A DNA stretch of 64,000 nt from Paracoccus onchidii (GCF_028294535.1 NZ_JAQBIE010000004.1:124001-188000), one strand, 5' to 3'. Shown: positions 7,599 to 18,892, counted from the first letter of the stretch. Translations and numbers: made by a program. The notes: generated by a model not told the origin, from the sequence alone.

Positions 7599-10316
7599 TC
7601 AGATCGCGCCGTGACAATGTTTGAACTTCTTGCCTGATCCACAGGGGCAGGGATCGTTGCGCGAGGGGTTCCCCCAGGTCGAGGGATCATTCTCGTCGAA
7701 CCCTTCGATCAGCGGGGTCGGGGCATCGGCATCGTCGCTCGATTGCTTGTCCGCGCCATGTTCCATCGTCAGATGTTCTTGCGCCGCCTTTTGTTGCTCT
7801 GCCATCTGGCGCAGCATTTCTTCGCGCTCGGCCTCGGTCAATGGGCGGATCTGGGCAAGGCGCTGGGTGACATCGCCGCGCAGACTGTCCAGAAGCGTCT
7901 CGAACAGTTGGAACGCCTCGGTCTTGTATTCCGACAGCGGATCACGCTGTGCATATCCCCTGAAACCCACGACCGAGCGCAGATGTTCCAGCGTCACCAG
8001 ATGTTCGCGCCATTTCTGGTCGATCATCTGCAACAGAACCTGCTTTTCGATATTGCGCATGTTCTCGGCGCCGAAGGCCTCGGCCTTCTCGGCCATATAG
8101 GTGTCGGTCGCTTCCTCGATCCGCTCGCGCATGGCGTCCTGATCGACACCTTCTTCGTCGGCCCAGTCCTGCAACGGCAGGTTCATGTTCAGCTTTTCGC
8201 GCGCCTGAGTTTTCAGGCCATCGATATCCCATTGATCGGCATAGGATTTCGGGGGCATGAAATCATCGACCAGATCGTCGACGACCTGGTGGCGCATATC
8301 GGCGGCGATTTCACCGACCTCTTCGCTGTCCATGATCTCGCGGCGCTGGCTGAAGATCGCCTTGCGCTGATCGTTCATCACATCGTCGAATTTCAGCAAC
8401 TGCTTGCGGATGTCGAAGTTGCGGCCCTCGACCTTCGCCTGCGCGCGCTCCAGCGATTTGTTCACCCATGGGTGCACGATCGCCTCGCCTTCCTTCATCC
8501 CCAGCGAGGACAGGACCTTGTCCAGACGTTCGGACCCGAAGATCCGCATCAGGTCGTCATCCAGCGACAGGAAGAACAGCGAGCGGCCCGGATCGCCCTG
8601 ACGGCCCGAGCGGCCGCGCAGCTGGTTGTCGATCCGGCGGCTTTCATGGCGTTCGGTGCCCAGAACGAACAGGCCGCCCGCGTCCAGCACCTTTTGCTTG
8701 TCGGTGGCGTGTTCGGCCTCGATTCGGGTGCGCAATTCGTCGGGATTGGCGTCGGGATCGGCGTTCAGCGCCTCCATGACCTTGATTTCGACATTGCCGC
8801 CCAACTGAATGTCGGTGCCGCGCCCGGCCATGTTGGTGGCGATGGTGACGGCGCCGGGCTTGCCGGCATCGGCAACGATCTGTGCCTCGGCCTCGTGCTG
8901 GCGGGCATTCAGGACGTTATGGGGGATGCCGTCCTTTTGCAGAAGGGCTGACAGCATTTCCGATTTCTCGATGCTGGTCGTGCCCACGAGGGTCGGTTGA
9001 CCCTTGGCATGGGCTTCCTTGATTGCTTCGATCACGGCAGCGTATTTTTCCTGCGCGGTGCGATAGACGCGATCATGTTCGTCCAGTCGCTGGATCGGAC
9101 GGTTCGTGGGAACCTCGACCACGCCCAGCTTGTAGATTTCGGCGAATTCCTCGGCCTCGGTGCTGGCGGTGCCGGTCATGCCCGACAGCTTGTCGTAAAG
9201 CCGGAAATAATTCTGAAAGGTCACGCTGGCCAGGGTCACGTTTTCAGGCTGGATGGCGACGCCTTCCTTGGCCTCGATTGCCTGATGCAGACCGTCCGAC
9301 AGGCGGCGGCCCTTCATCATGCGGCCGGTGAATTCGTCGATCAGCGCCACTTCGCCATCGCGGATCATGTAGTGCTGATCCTTCAGGAACAGCTTGTGCG
9401 CGCGCAGGGCCTGGTTGGCATGGTGGACGATGGTGGTCGATTCCGGATCATATAGCGTCTGGCCTTCGGGCAGGATGCCGTCTGCCGACAGCTTCTGTTC
9501 CAGAAACTCGTTGCCTTCCTCGGTAAAGGTGGCGTTGCGCGCCTTTTCGTCCAGCTTGTAATGTTCTTCGGTCAGCAGCGGGATGTATTTGTCCAGCGTG
9601 ACATACAGTTCCGAACGGTCCTGCGACGGCCCCGAGATGATCAGCGGGGTCCGCGCCTCGTCGATCAGGATGCTGTCCACCTCGTCGACGATGGCGAAAT
9701 GATGGCCGCGCTGGACCATTTCCTCGACGCTGCCCTTCATGTTGTCGCGCAGATAGTCGAAACCCAGTTCATTGTTCGTCGAATAGGTCACATCGGCCTG
9801 ATAGGCGTCGCGCTTTTCGGCCTCGGGCTGGAAAGGATAGACCGCGCCGCTGGTCATGCCCAGCTGGGTAAAGACCTTGCCCATCCATTCGGCATCGCGC
9901 TTGGCCAGATAGTCGTTCACCGTGACGACATGCACGCCCTTGCCGGTCAGCGCGTTCAGATAGGCAGGGAAGGTCGCGACCAGCGTCTTGCCCTCACCGG
10001 TCTTCATCTCGGCGATATTGCCCTGATGCAGGAAGATGCCGCCCATCAGCTGCGTGTCGAAGGCCCGCAGCCCAAGCGCGCGGCGTGCGCCCTCGCGGCA
10101 GTTGGCGAAGGCTTCCGGCAGCAGCGCATCCAGTTTCTCGCCATCGGCGATACGTTTCTGGAAATCGCGGGTCTTCTGGACCAGCCCTTCATCGGAAAGC
10201 GCCTTGAATTCGTCTTCCAACGCGTTGATCTGGGCAACCAGACCGCGTGTCGATTTCACTTTGCGGTCGTTCGGGGTGCCGAAGACCTTTTTCGCCAGAT
10301 TTCCAATGCCGAGCAT
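7599..10316 (-). CDS. secA: Preprotein translocase ATPase SecA
   Basis: SecA is the motor that pushes unfolded preproteins through SecYEG. The 905-residue product has nucleotide-binding domain 1 with MKTGEGKT (Walker A) and [14 protein letters not shown] (Walker B). Further on come the second helicase domain with [10 protein letters not shown] and the arginine finger region [11 protein letters not shown], and a C-terminal zinc site [14 protein letters not shown] that binds SecB. The start ATG at 10316 follows GAAGG. It is divergent from the parvulin gene. Length and domain order are standard for alphaproteobacteria. Confidence 0.97.
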   Translation of the reverse strand: MLGIGNLAKKVFGTPNDRKVKSTRGLVAQINALEDEFKALSDEGLVQKTRDFQKRIADGEKLDALLPEAFANCREGARRALGLRAFDTQLMGGIFLHQGNIAEMKTGEGKTLVATFPAYLNALTGKGVHVVTVNDYLAKRDAEWMGKVFTQLGMTSGAVYPFQPEAEKRDAYQADVTYSTNNELGFDYLRDNMKGSVEEMVQRGHHFAIVDEVDSILIDEARTPLIISGPSQDRSELYVTLDKYIPLLTEEHYKLDEKARNATFTEEGNEFLEQKLSADGILPEGQTLYDPESTTIVHHANQALRAHKLFLKDQHYMIRDGEVALIDEFTGRMMKGRRLSDGLHQAIEAKEGVAIQPENVTLASVTFQNYFRLYDKLSGMTGTASTEAEEFAEIYKLGVVEVPTNRPIQRLDEHDRVYRTAQEKYAAVIEAIKEAHAKGQPTLVGTTSIEKSEMLSALLQKDGIPHNVLNARQHEAEAQIVADAGKPGAVTIATNMAGRGTDIQLGGNVEIKVMEALNADPDANPDELRTRIEAEHATDKQKVLDAGGLFVLGTERHESRRIDNQLRGRSGRQGDPGRSLFFLSLDDDLMRIFGSERLDKVLSSLGMKEGEAIVHPWVNKSLERAQAKVEGRNFDIRKQLLKFDDVMNDQRKAIFSQRREIMDSEEVGEIAADMRHQVVDDLVDDFMPPKSYADQWDIDGLKTQAREKLNMNLPLQDWADEEGVDQDAMRERIEEATDTYMAEKAEAFGAENMRNIEKQVLLQMIDQKWREHLVTLEHLRSVVGFRGYAQRDPLSEYKTEAFQLFETLLDSLRGDVTQRLAQIRPLTEAEREEMLRQMAEQQKAAQEHLTMEHGADKQSSDDADAPTPLIEGFDENDPSTWGNPSRNDPCPCGSGKKFKHCHGAI

Positions 10317-10520
10317 ATTACCTTCGCAATCACGTTGTTGGGAAAGCTTGTCAAAGCTGGGCCACTTGCCCGGACCAGCCGCATTGCCGTATCAGGGGCC
10401 TGAACGAAAGCGGCGGCGGCGCCTTCCACGGTTGATTGGGATGTATGCCTCGCCTGCTTGACTGTCAACGCTGGCGGGGTTTCCTATCGGGGCTCTGTCG
10501 TGATTTGCAAAGGATTTTCC

Positions 10521-11366
10521 ATGCTGAAACCGTCGATTCTGGCCGCATTCACTTTGGCGGCACCGGTTCTGATGCCTGCGATCGCCGCAGCACAGGACAA
10601 GGGCGCCGACACGGTGGTTGCGACCGTGAACGGTCAAACGATCACGCTGGGGCAGATGATCGTGATGAAGCAATCGGTGCAAGACCCGCAAATGGCCGGT
10701 CTGCCCGATCAGGCGCTGTGGGACATGATGCTGGATCAGCTGATCCGTCAAACCGCCGTGGCAGGCACCGGAAAGGAAAATGCAGGCGTGCGCGCGCAGC
10801 TGGAGTTGCAGCGCCGCAACACTTTGGCGACCGCCGCCGTCACACAGGTGGCCGAGGTCGAGCCGACCGATGCCGAAATTCAGGCGACCTACGCGAAACT
10901 GTTCGGCGAAACCGAGCCTGCGACCGAATATTCTGCCGCGCATATCCTGGTCGAGACCGAAGACGAGGCCAAGGAGATCAAGGCCGAACTGGACGGTGGG
11001 GCCGATTTCGGAACACTGGCCGAAGAGCGTTCGACCGGCCCCAGTGGTCCGAACAAGGGTGATCTGGGCTGGTTTGCGCCCGAACAGATGGTCGCGCCCT
11101 TTGCGGATGCGGTGAAGGCGCTGGAAAAGGGGCAGGTCTCTGATCCCGTGCAGACCGATTTCGGCTGGCATGTCATCAAGTTGAACGACACCCGCCAGAC
11201 CGAGGCCCCGGCCCTCGAAGAGGTGCGCGAGCAGGTCGTTCAGATGGTGCGCCGTGAGAAAGTCGAAGCCGAAATCGAAAACATCGTCGAGGCTGCCGAG
11301 ATCGAAAAGGTCGAGGGGGTCGAACCTGCACTGATGAATGACGTCGACCTGCTGGAGGGGGAATAA
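10521..11366 (+). CDS. Periplasmic parvulin-type peptidyl-prolyl isomerase
   Basis: This exported rotamase of the PrsA/SurA group probably helps fold periplasmic or outer-membrane proteins. From ATG 10521 (AAAGGA site just upstream) there is a Sec signal peptide of about 25 residues ending AIAAAQ. An N-terminal helical region follows, then the parvulin domain at roughly 140-235 with [28 protein letters not shown] and DFGWHVIKL. The C-terminal tail is acidic and helical. Its TAA stop shares one base with the argJ ATG (TAATG), which points to co-translation although the functions are unrelated. SecA lies on the other side of the divergent promoter region. Confidence 0.87.
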   Translation: MLKPSILAAFTLAAPVLMPAIAAAQDKGADTVVATVNGQTITLGQMIVMKQSVQDPQMAGLPDQALWDMMLDQLIRQTAVAGTGKENAGVRAQLELQRRNTLATAAVTQVAEVEPTDAEIQATYAKLFGETEPATEYSAAHILVETEDEAKEIKAELDGGADFGTLAEERSTGPSGPNKGDLGWFAPEQMVAPFADAVKALEKGQVSDPVQTDFGWHVIKLNDTRQTEAPALEEVREQVVQMVRREKVEAEIENIVEAAEIEKVEGVEPALMNDVDLLEGE

Positions 11367-12619
11367 TGGGCAAGGCGGGGCTTCCGGTTTCGCCTCTGGC
11401 GCCCGCACGTTTCCCCGATCTGCCGGTGGTCGCCGGGGTCGAATTCGCCAGCGGTGCGGCAGGCGTCAAATATCAGGGTCGCACGGATGTGACCCTGATC
11501 AGGATCGCGCCGGGGTCCAGCATCGCGGGCGCCTTTACCCGGTCCTCGACCCGCGCGGCCTGCGTTCTGGACAATCAGGCCAAGCTGGCACAGGGGGGCG
11601 ATGCGCCGGACGGCGCCGCGATCATCGTCAATTCCGGCAATGCGAATGCCTTTACCGGCGCGCGCGGGCAGGAATCGGTCGATGCGGTCACGGCGGCGGT
11701 CGCCAGCGCCACCGGCGTTCCGGCGTCGCGGGTGTTTTCGTCCTCGACCGGGGTGATCGGCGAGCCGCTGCCCCATGACCGGATCGTGGCCATCACCGAT
11801 GATCTGGCAGGCGGACTGTCACAGGATGGCGTGGCCGAGGCCGCCCGCGCGATCATGACCACCGACACCTTCCCCAAGGGCGCTTCGGCGGCCGTGGCGG
11901 GTGATGGCGGGCAGATCCACATCACCGGCATCGCCAAGGGATCGGGCATGGTCGCGCCCGATATGGCGACGATGCTGGTCTATATCTTTACCGATGCCAG
12001 AATTTCGGCACCGCTGCTGCAACAGGCGCTGTCGGGCCATATGGACAGCACCTTCAACGCGATCACGGTGGACAGCGACACCTCGACCTCGGATGCGCTG
12101 ATCCTTGCGGCGACCGGGCGCAGCGATGCGGCCGAGATCACCTCGCTGGACAGTGGCGCGGGCGCGGCCTTCACGGCGGCGCTGCAACAGGTGATGCGCG
12201 AACTGGCGCATCTGGTCGTGCGCGACGGCGAGGGGGCGACGAAATTCGTCGAGGTTCAGGTCACCGGCGCCGAGACCGAGGCCGATGCCCATAAGGTCGC
12301 CATGGCCATCGCCAATTCGCCGCTGGTCAAGACCGCCATCGCCGGCGAGGACGCCAATTGGGGGCGCATCGTCATGGCGGTCGGCAAATCCGGCGCAAAG
12401 GCCGACCGCGACCTGCTGACCATCCGTTTCGGCGATATGGTTCTGGCAGAAAAGGGCTGGCGCGCCCCGGGTTACGACGAGGCCGCGGCCAGTGCCTATA
12501 TGAAGAATCAGAACCTGCTGATCGCGGTGGATCTGGGGCTGGGGCAGGGCGCGCGCACCGCGTGGACCTGTGATCTGACCCATGGCTATATCGACATCAA
12601 CGCGGATTACCGGTCGTGA
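11366..12619 (+). CDS. argJ: Glutamate N-acetyltransferase / amino-acid acetyltransferase ArgJ
   Basis: ArgJ recycles the acetyl group from N-acetylornithine to glutamate in arginine synthesis, and many versions also use acetyl-CoA. The 417-residue protein matches the family length. The autocleavage region KGSGMVAPDMATML contains the Thr nucleophile that becomes the N-terminus of the beta chain. Other family stretches are NSGNANAFTG, DTSTSDA and GEDANWGRI. The gene is sandwiched between the parvulin gene (1-base overlap) and mutT (GTGA overlap), a tight three-gene unit. Confidence 0.95.
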   Translation: MGKAGLPVSPLAPARFPDLPVVAGVEFASGAAGVKYQGRTDVTLIRIAPGSSIAGAFTRSSTRAACVLDNQAKLAQGGDAPDGAAIIVNSGNANAFTGARGQESVDAVTAAVASATGVPASRVFSSSTGVIGEPLPHDRIVAITDDLAGGLSQDGVAEAARAIMTTDTFPKGASAAVAGDGGQIHITGIAKGSGMVAPDMATMLVYIFTDARISAPLLQQALSGHMDSTFNAITVDSDTSTSDALILAATGRSDAAEITSLDSGAGAAFTAALQQVMRELAHLVVRDGEGATKFVEVQVTGAETEADAHKVAMAIANSPLVKTAIAGEDANWGRIVMAVGKSGAKADRDLLTIRFGDMVLAEKGWRAPGYDEAAASAYMKNQNLLIAVDLGLGQGARTAWTCDLTHGYIDINADYRS

Positions 12620-13014
12620 AGACGGTTCTGGTCGCCGCCGTTGCGCTGATCGATCCTGACGGGCGCGTGCTTCTTGCACAGCGCCCGGAAGGGAAACCCA
12701 TGGCTGGGCTGTGGGAATTTCCGGGCGGCAAGGTCGAGCCCGGCGAAACCCCCGAAGTCGCGCTGATCCGCGAGCTGGACGAGGAGCTGGGCATCCAGAC
12801 CTGGGACAGCTGCCTTGCGCCCCTGACCTTCGCCAGCCACCGCTATGACGATTTCCATTTGCTGATGCCCGTATTCGCCTGCCGCAAATGGCAGGGAATC
12901 GTTCAGCCGCGTGAAGGGCAGTCGCTGGCATGGGTGCATGCGCGTGATTTGCGCAATTACCCCATGCCTGCGGCGGATATTCCGCTGATTCCGGCGCTAC
13001 AGATGTGGCTTTGA
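12616..13014 (+). CDS. mutT: 8-oxo-dGTP diphosphatase (MutT, Nudix)
   Basis: MutT clears oxidised dGTP from the nucleotide pool and so prevents A:T to C:G changes. The 132-residue protein has the full Nudix box from GGKVEPGE through RELDEELGI (about 36-58) and the family opening of alternating hydrophobic residues followed by LLAQRPEGKPMAGLWEFPGG. It starts at GTG 12616, overlapping the argJ stop. Length agrees with E. coli MutT (about 129). A broader nucleotide substrate range is possible. Confidence 0.88.
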   Translation: MKTVLVAAVALIDPDGRVLLAQRPEGKPMAGLWEFPGGKVEPGETPEVALIRELDEELGIQTWDSCLAPLTFASHRYDDFHLLMPVFACRKWQGIVQPREGQSLAWVHARDLRNYPMPAADIPLIPALQMWL

Positions 13015-13115
13015 TGTCCTGTTGGTCACAAATCTGACGCAAACACGCGCAAGAACGCGATAAATATACGAATTTTTAGGCAGTTTATGGGACCATTTTC
13101 CTCGGAGAGAGGGAA

Positions 13116-13268
13116 ATGGAAATGATTCGCACGATTATGATCGGTAACTACATTTCGGTGCAGGGTTTGTTTGAAAAGCTGGGCCGCAACGGAAATATCG
13201 TCATTCGGGTCGGTATGAGGTCATTCGAGGGCCGCCCGGTCCCGGATACACAACTCGGACTGTCCTGA
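13116..13268 (+). CDS. Small basic protein of about 50 residues, function unknown
   Basis: A 50-codon frame opens MEMIRTIMIG and ends QLGLS. The start could be ATG 13116 or ATG 13122; the purine-rich GGAGAGAGGG just upstream is a good ribosome site for either. The middle reads VQGLFEKL, then NGNIVIRVG and FEGRPV, giving short alternating hydrophobic strands with glycine turns, as in a small beta protein. It resembles short proteins I recall from Rhodobacterales with an MIRTI...SVQG opening, but I cannot verify this by search. It lies in an AT-richer gap after mutT and is followed by a strong terminator, which supports a real gene. Confidence 0.62.
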   Translation: MEMIRTIMIGNYISVQGLFEKLGRNGNIVIRVGMRSFEGRPVPDTQLGLS

Positions 13269-13317
13269 TCGCAGCTTCGGCTCAGATAGCTTGCTCTGAA
13301 ACGTTCAGGTCACAGAA

Positions 13318-13342
13318 AAAGGGCGGCCACTGGCCGCCCTTT
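13318..13342. terminator. Strong bidirectional terminator between small gene and infB
   Basis: A perfect 11-bp stem AAAGGGCGGCC/GGCCGCCCTTT (13318-13328 with 13332-13342) has a 3-base ACT loop. Read on the minus strand it is followed by TTTTTCTG, a clear intrinsic terminator for the rimP-nusA-ylxR-infB operon. On the plus strand a weaker T-rich tail follows. Confidence 0.85.
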
Positions 13343-13368
13343 CGCGTTTCGGTGATTGCAGATGCGGA

Positions 13369-15975
13369 TCACAGGGTCCGTTCGACCTCTTCGCGTTCAA
13401 AGATCTCGATAACGTCTCCGGGACGGATGTCGTCATAGTTTTCAAAGGCCATGCCGCATTCCTGACCGGACTGCACTTCCTTGACCTCGTCCTTGAAGCG
13501 CTTGAGCGTCTTCAGCGTGCCTTCGTGGATCACCACGTTGTCGCGCAGCAGGCGGACACCCGCGCTGCGGCGTGCAATGCCTTCGGTGACCAGGCAGCCT
13601 GCAACCTTGCCGACGCCCGTGACCTTGAAGACTTCGCGGATCTCGGCATAGCCGATGAAGTTTTCGCGCACTTCGGCCGACAGCAGGCCAGACGCAGCCG
13701 CCTTGATGTCATCCACCAGATCATAGATGACCGAGTAATAGCGGATCTCGACACCCTTCTGGTTGGCCGAGTTGCGGGCCGGGGCGTTGGCACGGACGTT
13801 GAAGCCCATGACCGGCGCCTGGCTGGCTTCGGCCAGGCCGATATCGGATTCGGTGATCGCACCGACACCGTAATGCAGAACGCGAACGCGAACCTCGTCA
13901 TTGCCGACCTTTTCCAGCGCCTGCACGATTGCCTCGGCAGAACCCTGCACGTCGGCTTTGAGGACGACGGGCAATTCAGCGACCGTTTCATCGGCCTTGG
14001 CCTTGGCCATCAGCTGTTCCAGCGTGGTCGCGGCTCCGGCGGCAGCACGCTTGTCCTTGGCCTGCTGCATCCGGTAATCGGCGATCTCACGGGCCTGCGC
14101 CTCGGTTTCGACCACGTTCAACACGTCGCCGGCCTCTGGTGTGCCGTTCAGACCCAGAACCTCGACAGGAACCGAGGGACCGGCTTCGTCGACGCGTGCG
14201 CCCTGATCATTGATCAGTGCACGAACTTTACCCCATTGCTCGCCCACGACGAAGATGTCGCCACGATGCAATGTGCCGTGCTGCACCAGAACTGTCGCGA
14301 CCGGGCCGCGCCCGACGTCGAGCTGCGCCTCGATCACGGCACCCTGTGCGGCGCGATCCGGGTTGGCCTTCAGTTCAAGGATCTCGGCCTGAAGCGCGAT
14401 GGCTTCCAGCAGCTCGTCCAGACCTTTGCCGGTCTTGGCCGAAACTTCGACATCCTGAACATCGCCCGACAGCTTCTCGACGATGACTTCCTGGTGCAGC
14501 AGCGCGGTGCGCACCTTGTCGGCATCGGCTTCGGGCTTGTCGACCTTGTTGATCGCCACGATCATCGGCACCTTGGCTGCCTTGGCGTGGTTGATGGCCT
14601 CGATCGTCTGCGGCATCACCGCGTCATCGGCGGCGACAACCAGAACGACGATATCGGTCACATTCGCACCACGCGCCCGCATCGATGTGAACGCCGCGTG
14701 GCCCGGTGTGTCGAGGAATGACAGCACTGCACCCGATTCGGTGGTCACCTGATAGGCGCCGATATGCTGGGTGATGCCGCCAGCCTCGCCAGACACGACA
14801 TTGGCCTTGCGGATGGCGTCCAGCAACGAGGTCTTGCCGTGGTCGACATGGCCCATGATCGTGATGATCGGCGGGCGCGACTTGAGGTCCTCGACCTTGT
14901 CCTCGACCTGATCGATGACCTGTTCGACATCGGCGTCGCTGACGCGCACGGCCTTGTGGCCGAACTCTTCGATGACCACTTCGGCAGTGTCCGCGTCAAT
15001 CGATTGGTTCATGGACACCATCATGCCCATTTTCATCAGCGATTTGACGACATCCGCGGCGCGCTCGGCCATGCGATTGGCCAGTTCCGACACCACGATC
15101 GCCTCGGGAAGCTGCACTTCACGAACCTGCTTTTCGGTGCGCTGGCTGCCGCCCATGGCCTTTTGACGCGCGCGCTCTTGCTTGCGCTTCATGGCGGCCA
15201 TGCTGCGCTGACGGCCACCTTCGCCATTCAGTGCCTGGTTGAGCGAAAGCTTGCCCGAACGGCGGTTGTCGTCGCGACCACCCTTGCCGCGGCTGTCGCG
15301 GTCATTGCCGCGATCGGGCCGGTCACGGTCCGACTTGCGCGCTCCGCCGGCCGAAACGCCCTTGGTTTCGGCGCGGGCGGCGGCTGCCTCGATTGCGGCT
15401 TGATCTGGCGCGGCATTGCGCGCACCGGCAGCAGGCTTGGCCCGATCATCCTTTTTCGGGGCGTCCTTTCTGGCGGCCTCTTTTTTCGGGGCCTCTTTCT
15501 TGCGCGTGGCTTCTTCGGCTTCGCGGGCGCGGCGCGCCTCTTCTTCGGCCTTGGCTTTCAACGCCTCTTCGCGTTCGCGTTCTTCACGCTCTTTGGCCTC
15601 GGCCTCGGCGCGGCGGCGCGCGCGTTCTTCCTCGCGGGCCTTTTCTTGGGCTTCGCGGGCGGCGGCCTCTTCGACCTCGCGCGCCTTGGCGGCGGCAAGG
15701 GCCTTCAGGCGGCGCTCCATTTCGGCTTCCGAGATGCCGGCAGGCCGTTTGGATGGGTCGCTGGCATGTTTCGAGACCAGAGGCGATTTTGCTTTATCGA
15801 CAGCCCCGCCAGCGCCGCTGCCCGATTTCGGGACAACCACGCGCTTGCGTTTGGTCTCCACGACCACACTTTTGGTGCGTCCGTGACTGAAACTCTGTTT
15901 GACCTGACCCGAGCGGCCACTGCCACCGAGGCCCAGGGTCTTCTTTCCGTCTTTATCGCTCATCTGCGTCTTCAT
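13369..15975 (-). CDS. infB: Translation initiation factor IF-2
   Basis: IF-2 is the GTPase that brings formyl-Met-tRNA to the 30S subunit and drives subunit joining. The 868-residue protein starts with a conserved [20 protein letters not shown] stretch. A long charged region rich in Glu, Ala, Arg and Lys (about 90-280) follows, then the IF2_N element and the GTPase domain. The GTPase motifs are [13 protein letters not shown] and NKVDKPEA, followed by domains II-IV. The first ATG (15975) overlaps the ylxR stop, and AAGGA abuts it. ATG 15963 (MSDKDG) is an equally plausible start. It is the last gene of the operon. Confidence 0.96.
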   Translation of the reverse strand: MKTQMSDKDGKKTLGLGGSGRSGQVKQSFSHGRTKSVVVETKRKRVVVPKSGSGAGGAVDKAKSPLVSKHASDPSKRPAGISEAEMERRLKALAAAKAREVEEAAAREAQEKAREEERARRRAEAEAKEREEREREEALKAKAEEEARRAREAEEATRKKEAPKKEAARKDAPKKDDRAKPAAGARNAAPDQAAIEAAAARAETKGVSAGGARKSDRDRPDRGNDRDSRGKGGRDDNRRSGKLSLNQALNGEGGRQRSMAAMKRKQERARQKAMGGSQRTEKQVREVQLPEAIVVSELANRMAERAADVVKSLMKMGMMVSMNQSIDADTAEVVIEEFGHKAVRVSDADVEQVIDQVEDKVEDLKSRPPIITIMGHVDHGKTSLLDAIRKANVVSGEAGGITQHIGAYQVTTESGAVLSFLDTPGHAAFTSMRARGANVTDIVVLVVAADDAVMPQTIEAINHAKAAKVPMIVAINKVDKPEADADKVRTALLHQEVIVEKLSGDVQDVEVSAKTGKGLDELLEAIALQAEILELKANPDRAAQGAVIEAQLDVGRGPVATVLVQHGTLHRGDIFVVGEQWGKVRALINDQGARVDEAGPSVPVEVLGLNGTPEAGDVLNVVETEAQAREIADYRMQQAKDKRAAAGAATTLEQLMAKAKADETVAELPVVLKADVQGSAEAIVQALEKVGNDEVRVRVLHYGVGAITESDIGLAEASQAPVMGFNVRANAPARNSANQKGVEIRYYSVIYDLVDDIKAAASGLLSAEVRENFIGYAEIREVFKVTGVGKVAGCLVTEGIARRSAGVRLLRDNVVIHEGTLKTLKRFKDEVKEVQSGQECGMAFENYDDIRPGDVIEIFEREEVERTL

Positions 15976-16592
15976 TCCTTCCCGGTGGCCGTATTACCAC
16001 CGTCATGCCCGCGCAGACCCGTCAGTCTGCCGGCTTCCAAGATCACCTTGTCCGTCAGGCCACCCGCCGCAAGCGCGCCGTGTATGACATGATCACGCCC
16101 GAAGGACAAACCCAATTCTGATGCGGTCAGGCAGCCGAACCAGCGTCCGCCCGTTGGCGTCCACAGCTTGCCCTTGCCGCGTTCCGACCCGTCACTGGCC
16201 TGCAGCAGCACCTTGGCGCGTCCTTCTGCCAGCCAACCCTTTACCTTTTCGAACCCGGCCACGGCACGACCGGATTTGCGTGTCAGCGAGATCAGTTCGA
16301 TCACGCGTCTTGCGACCCCGGCCTCGACCAGATCGGCCAGATCGGCCGGAGCCTTGACCTGTGTTCGGGCCGCGCGCGAAAACAAGCCTTTCGCACTGGC
16401 CTTTTCGATGGCCGCACGATCGGCGGCCACCCATATTCCACGACCTGGCAATTTGTTGGCCAGATCTGGCACGATCTCGGCATCCGGGCCAAGAACGAAC
16501 CGGATCAGTCCGGCCTTGGGCTGGACTTCTCCGGTGGCGATGCAGCGCCGTTCGGGCTCATCGCGGGTCTGGTTGCGACCTCCTCGGCTCAC
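15972..16592 (-). CDS. RNA-binding protein, YlxR (DUF448) domain plus L7Ae-like domain
   Basis: The 206-residue protein has an N-terminal YlxR domain with [18 protein letters not shown] and the LPGRGIWV motif (about 15-95). The C-terminal half looks like an L7Ae/ribosomal L30e-type RNA-binding domain. Fused forms of this kind sit between nusA and infB in alphaproteobacteria. The start is GTG 16592, with GGAG about nine bases upstream; the stop overlaps the infB start. YlxR is thought to act in RNA metabolism or regulation, but its exact role is unsettled. Confidence 0.87.
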   Translation of the reverse strand: MSRGGRNQTRDEPERRCIATGEVQPKAGLIRFVLGPDAEIVPDLANKLPGRGIWVAADRAAIEKASAKGLFSRAARTQVKAPADLADLVEAGVARRVIELISLTRKSGRAVAGFEKVKGWLAEGRAKVLLQASDGSERGKGKLWTPTGGRWFGCLTASELGLSFGRDHVIHGALAAGGLTDKVILEAGRLTGLRGHDGGNTATGKE

Positions 16593-16612
16593 GCCGATCA
16601 GCTCCGGGGCGG

Positions 16613-18271
16613 TCAGGCCCCGGCCTCCGTGTTGCCTTCGTCACCTGCAACGGCTTCTTCAGCTTCGGCTGCCCCGCCTTCGCCGGCGTCTTCTTCTCCG
16701 GTGGTTTCCAGCTCGGTCGGGTCAACCCAGCCAAGTAGGACGCGGGCCGTCATCACCATCGTCTGCGCCTCTTCGAGGCTGATATCGAAAGGCTCGAGCA
16801 GGCCGTCATCCTTGACGCGCTGTCCGTTGGCAGTCGTCCAGCCGCCGGCCAGTTCCCAATCCGCGCAGGTCGCGAAATCTTCCAGCGTCTTGATGTCGTC
16901 CTTGGCCAATGCCTCTACCATTTGGGGGGTGAGGCCTTCGAATTCAATAAGGCTGTCCTCGGCGCCAAGGGCACGCGCATTTTCGAGCGCGGCCTTGTTG
17001 CGGGCCTCCAGAACGTCGCGGGCGCGGGCCTGCAACTCCGAAGCGGTGCCTTCGTCCACGCCTTCGATCGACAAAAGCTCGTCCTGTTCGACATAGGCGA
17101 CTTCTTCGAGATCGGTGAAGCCTTCGGCCACCAGCAGCTGGGCGAAGAACTCGTCCAGGTCCAGCGCATCCATGAACAGCGCCGTGCGGGCATTGAATTC
17201 GGCCTGACGACGCTTGGATTCCTCTTCCTCGGTCAGGATGTCGATATCCAGACCGGTCAGCTGGCTGGCCAGGCGCACGTTCTGGCCGCGACGGCCGATC
17301 GCAAGGCTGAGCTGTTCATCGGGAACCACGACCTCGATCTTGCCGGCTTCCTCGTCAAAGACGACCTTTGCGACCTCTGCGGGTTGCAGCGCGTTCACAA
17401 GGAAGGTGGCGTGATCTTCGTTCCACGGAATGATGTCGATCTTTTCGCCCTGCAATTCGCCCACAACGGCCTGCACGCGGCTGCCGCGCATACCGACACA
17501 GGCACCGACGGGATCGATGCTGTTGTCAAAGGAAATCACGGCAATCTTGGCACGGCTGCCCGGATCGCGCGCCACGGCCTTGATCTCGATGATACCGTCA
17601 TAGATTTCGGGCACTTCCATCTTGAACAGTTCGGCCATGAACTGCGGATCGGTGCGCGACAGGAAGATCTGCGGGCCACGCGTCTCGCGGCGCACATCCT
17701 TGACATAGGCGCGGATACGGTCGTTCGGGCGATAGCTTTCGCGACCGATCTTTTCGTTGCGGCGCAGAATCGCCTCGCCACGGCCAACATCGACGATGAT
17801 GTTGCCATATTCCTCGCGCTTGACGATGCCGTTGATGATGGTGCCGGCGCGATCCTTGAATTCTTCGTACTGGCGATCGCGCTCTGCCTCGCGGACGCGC
17901 TGCAGGATGACCTGCTTGGCCGATTGCGCGGCAATGCGGCCCAGTTCGACCGGGGGCACTTCGTCGATGATTTCGTCGCCGACCTTGGGATCATCCAGAT
18001 AGGGGCGCGCCTGTTCGGCCGTCAGTTCGGCCTGGTAATTCTCGACCGCGTCATCTTCGACCACGGTGCGGATGCGGGTAAAGGTCGCGTTGCCGGTCCG
18101 GCGGTCGATCTTGACGCGGATGTCCATTTCGGCCCCGTAGCGCGACTTGGCGGCGCGGGCGAGGCTGTCTTCCATGGCTTCGATGACCAGCTCGGGCTCG
18201 ATCATCTTTTCGCGCGCAACGGCTTCGGCCGTTTGCAGCAGTTCCAGCTGGTTGGCAGAGGTGATTGCCAT
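16613..18271 (-). CDS. nusA: Transcription termination/antitermination factor NusA
   Basis: NusA binds RNA polymerase and nascent RNA and modulates pausing, termination and antitermination. The 552-residue product has the N-terminal polymerase-binding domain (1-125). S1 and the two KH domains follow, with RGSRVQAVVGELQGEKIDI and GRRGQNVRLAS. Helix-hairpin-helix-like repeats come next, and an acidic C-terminal tail is rich in Glu, Ala and Gly. I start at ATG 18271, which follows AAGGAGTAAGTG; the GTG one codon earlier is possible. It lies three bases after the rimP stop. Confidence 0.96.
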   Translation of the reverse strand: MAITSANQLELLQTAEAVAREKMIEPELVIEAMEDSLARAAKSRYGAEMDIRVKIDRRTGNATFTRIRTVVEDDAVENYQAELTAEQARPYLDDPKVGDEIIDEVPPVELGRIAAQSAKQVILQRVREAERDRQYEEFKDRAGTIINGIVKREEYGNIIVDVGRGEAILRRNEKIGRESYRPNDRIRAYVKDVRRETRGPQIFLSRTDPQFMAELFKMEVPEIYDGIIEIKAVARDPGSRAKIAVISFDNSIDPVGACVGMRGSRVQAVVGELQGEKIDIIPWNEDHATFLVNALQPAEVAKVVFDEEAGKIEVVVPDEQLSLAIGRRGQNVRLASQLTGLDIDILTEEEESKRRQAEFNARTALFMDALDLDEFFAQLLVAEGFTDLEEVAYVEQDELLSIEGVDEGTASELQARARDVLEARNKAALENARALGAEDSLIEFEGLTPQMVEALAKDDIKTLEDFATCADWELAGGWTTANGQRVKDDGLLEPFDISLEEAQTMVMTARVLLGWVDPTELETTGEEDAGEGGAAEAEEAVAGDEGNTEAGA

Positions 18272-18274
18272 CAC

Positions 18275-18892
18275 TTACTCCTTGGCATTGGCGCCGTCCG
18301 CGCCTTCATTGTCTTCGGTTTCGATTGCGTCGAACGCGCTTTCGTCCAGGTTGTCGATTTCGATGCCAGCCTCTTTCTTCTGGCGCAGCATCTCGCGAAT
18401 CAGTTCATCGGTCAGGACCAGCTTGGCATCGGACAGCCAGTCGAAATTCAGGCCGATGGTCTGCGTTTCGCCGCCTTCCTCGATGTTCAGCAGGATTTCG
18501 TCGCCTTCGATGCCGGCCAGAACGCCTTTCCAGCGTTTGCGACCGTCGATCTGTTGGTTCGTTTCCAGCTTGACCTCATAGCCTTCGAAGGCATCGAAAT
18601 CCTTGATGCGGGTCAGCGGTCGGTCGATGCCGGGACTGCTGACCTCCAGGTGATAGGCATCCTCGATCGGATCCTCGACATCCAGTGTCGCGCTGACGGC
18701 GACCGAGATATCTCCGCAGTCATCGACATTGATGCCGCCGTCGGGACGGTCGGCCATGATCTGCAGGGTGGCGGTCTTGCCGCCTTGAAGGCGCACACGC
18801 ACCAATTCAAACCCCAGATCCTCGATCACCGGGGTGATAATCTCGGCCAGGCGCCGGTCGATGGCGGTCTTGGCGATCAGGTCGTTTGACAT
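18275..18892 (-). CDS. rimP: Ribosome maturation factor RimP
   Basis: RimP assists early 30S subunit assembly. The 205-residue protein starts [21 protein letters not shown]. It contains the N-terminal alpha/beta domain with [12 protein letters not shown], the DCGDIS stretch, and [15 protein letters not shown], all typical. ATG 18892 follows AAGGGTTGCC; longer in-frame starts would add unrelated residues. It is the first gene of the rimP-nusA-ylxR-infB operon and has a terminator-like hairpin in its leader. Its acidic C-terminal extension of about 40 residues is common in alphaproteobacteria. Confidence 0.93.
   Translation of the reverse strand: MSNDLIAKTAIDRRLAEIITPVIEDLGFELVRVRLQGGKTATLQIMADRPDGGINVDDCGDISVAVSATLDVEDPIEDAYHLEVSSPGIDRPLTRIKDFDAFEGYEVKLETNQQIDGRKRWKGVLAGIEGDEILLNIEEGGETQTIGLNFDWLSDAKLVLTDELIREMLRQKKEAGIEIDNLDESAFDAIETEDNEGADGANAKE

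Noticed and set aside
10326-10354. A perfect TTGACA (10354-10349 on the minus strand) with a weak minus-10 before secA
   Set aside because: The predicted transcript start would fall within the secA ribosome site, so it cannot serve as described; a promoter further upstream is more likely.
16922-18889. A 655-codon plus-strand frame over nusA and rimP, and similar long antisense frames (for example 13525-14721 over infB, 7743-8951 over secA, 36-42 kb over argG and smc)
   Set aside because: They are antisense shadows of high-G+C genes with clear family motifs on the other strand, lack ribosome sites and show no recognisable domain.
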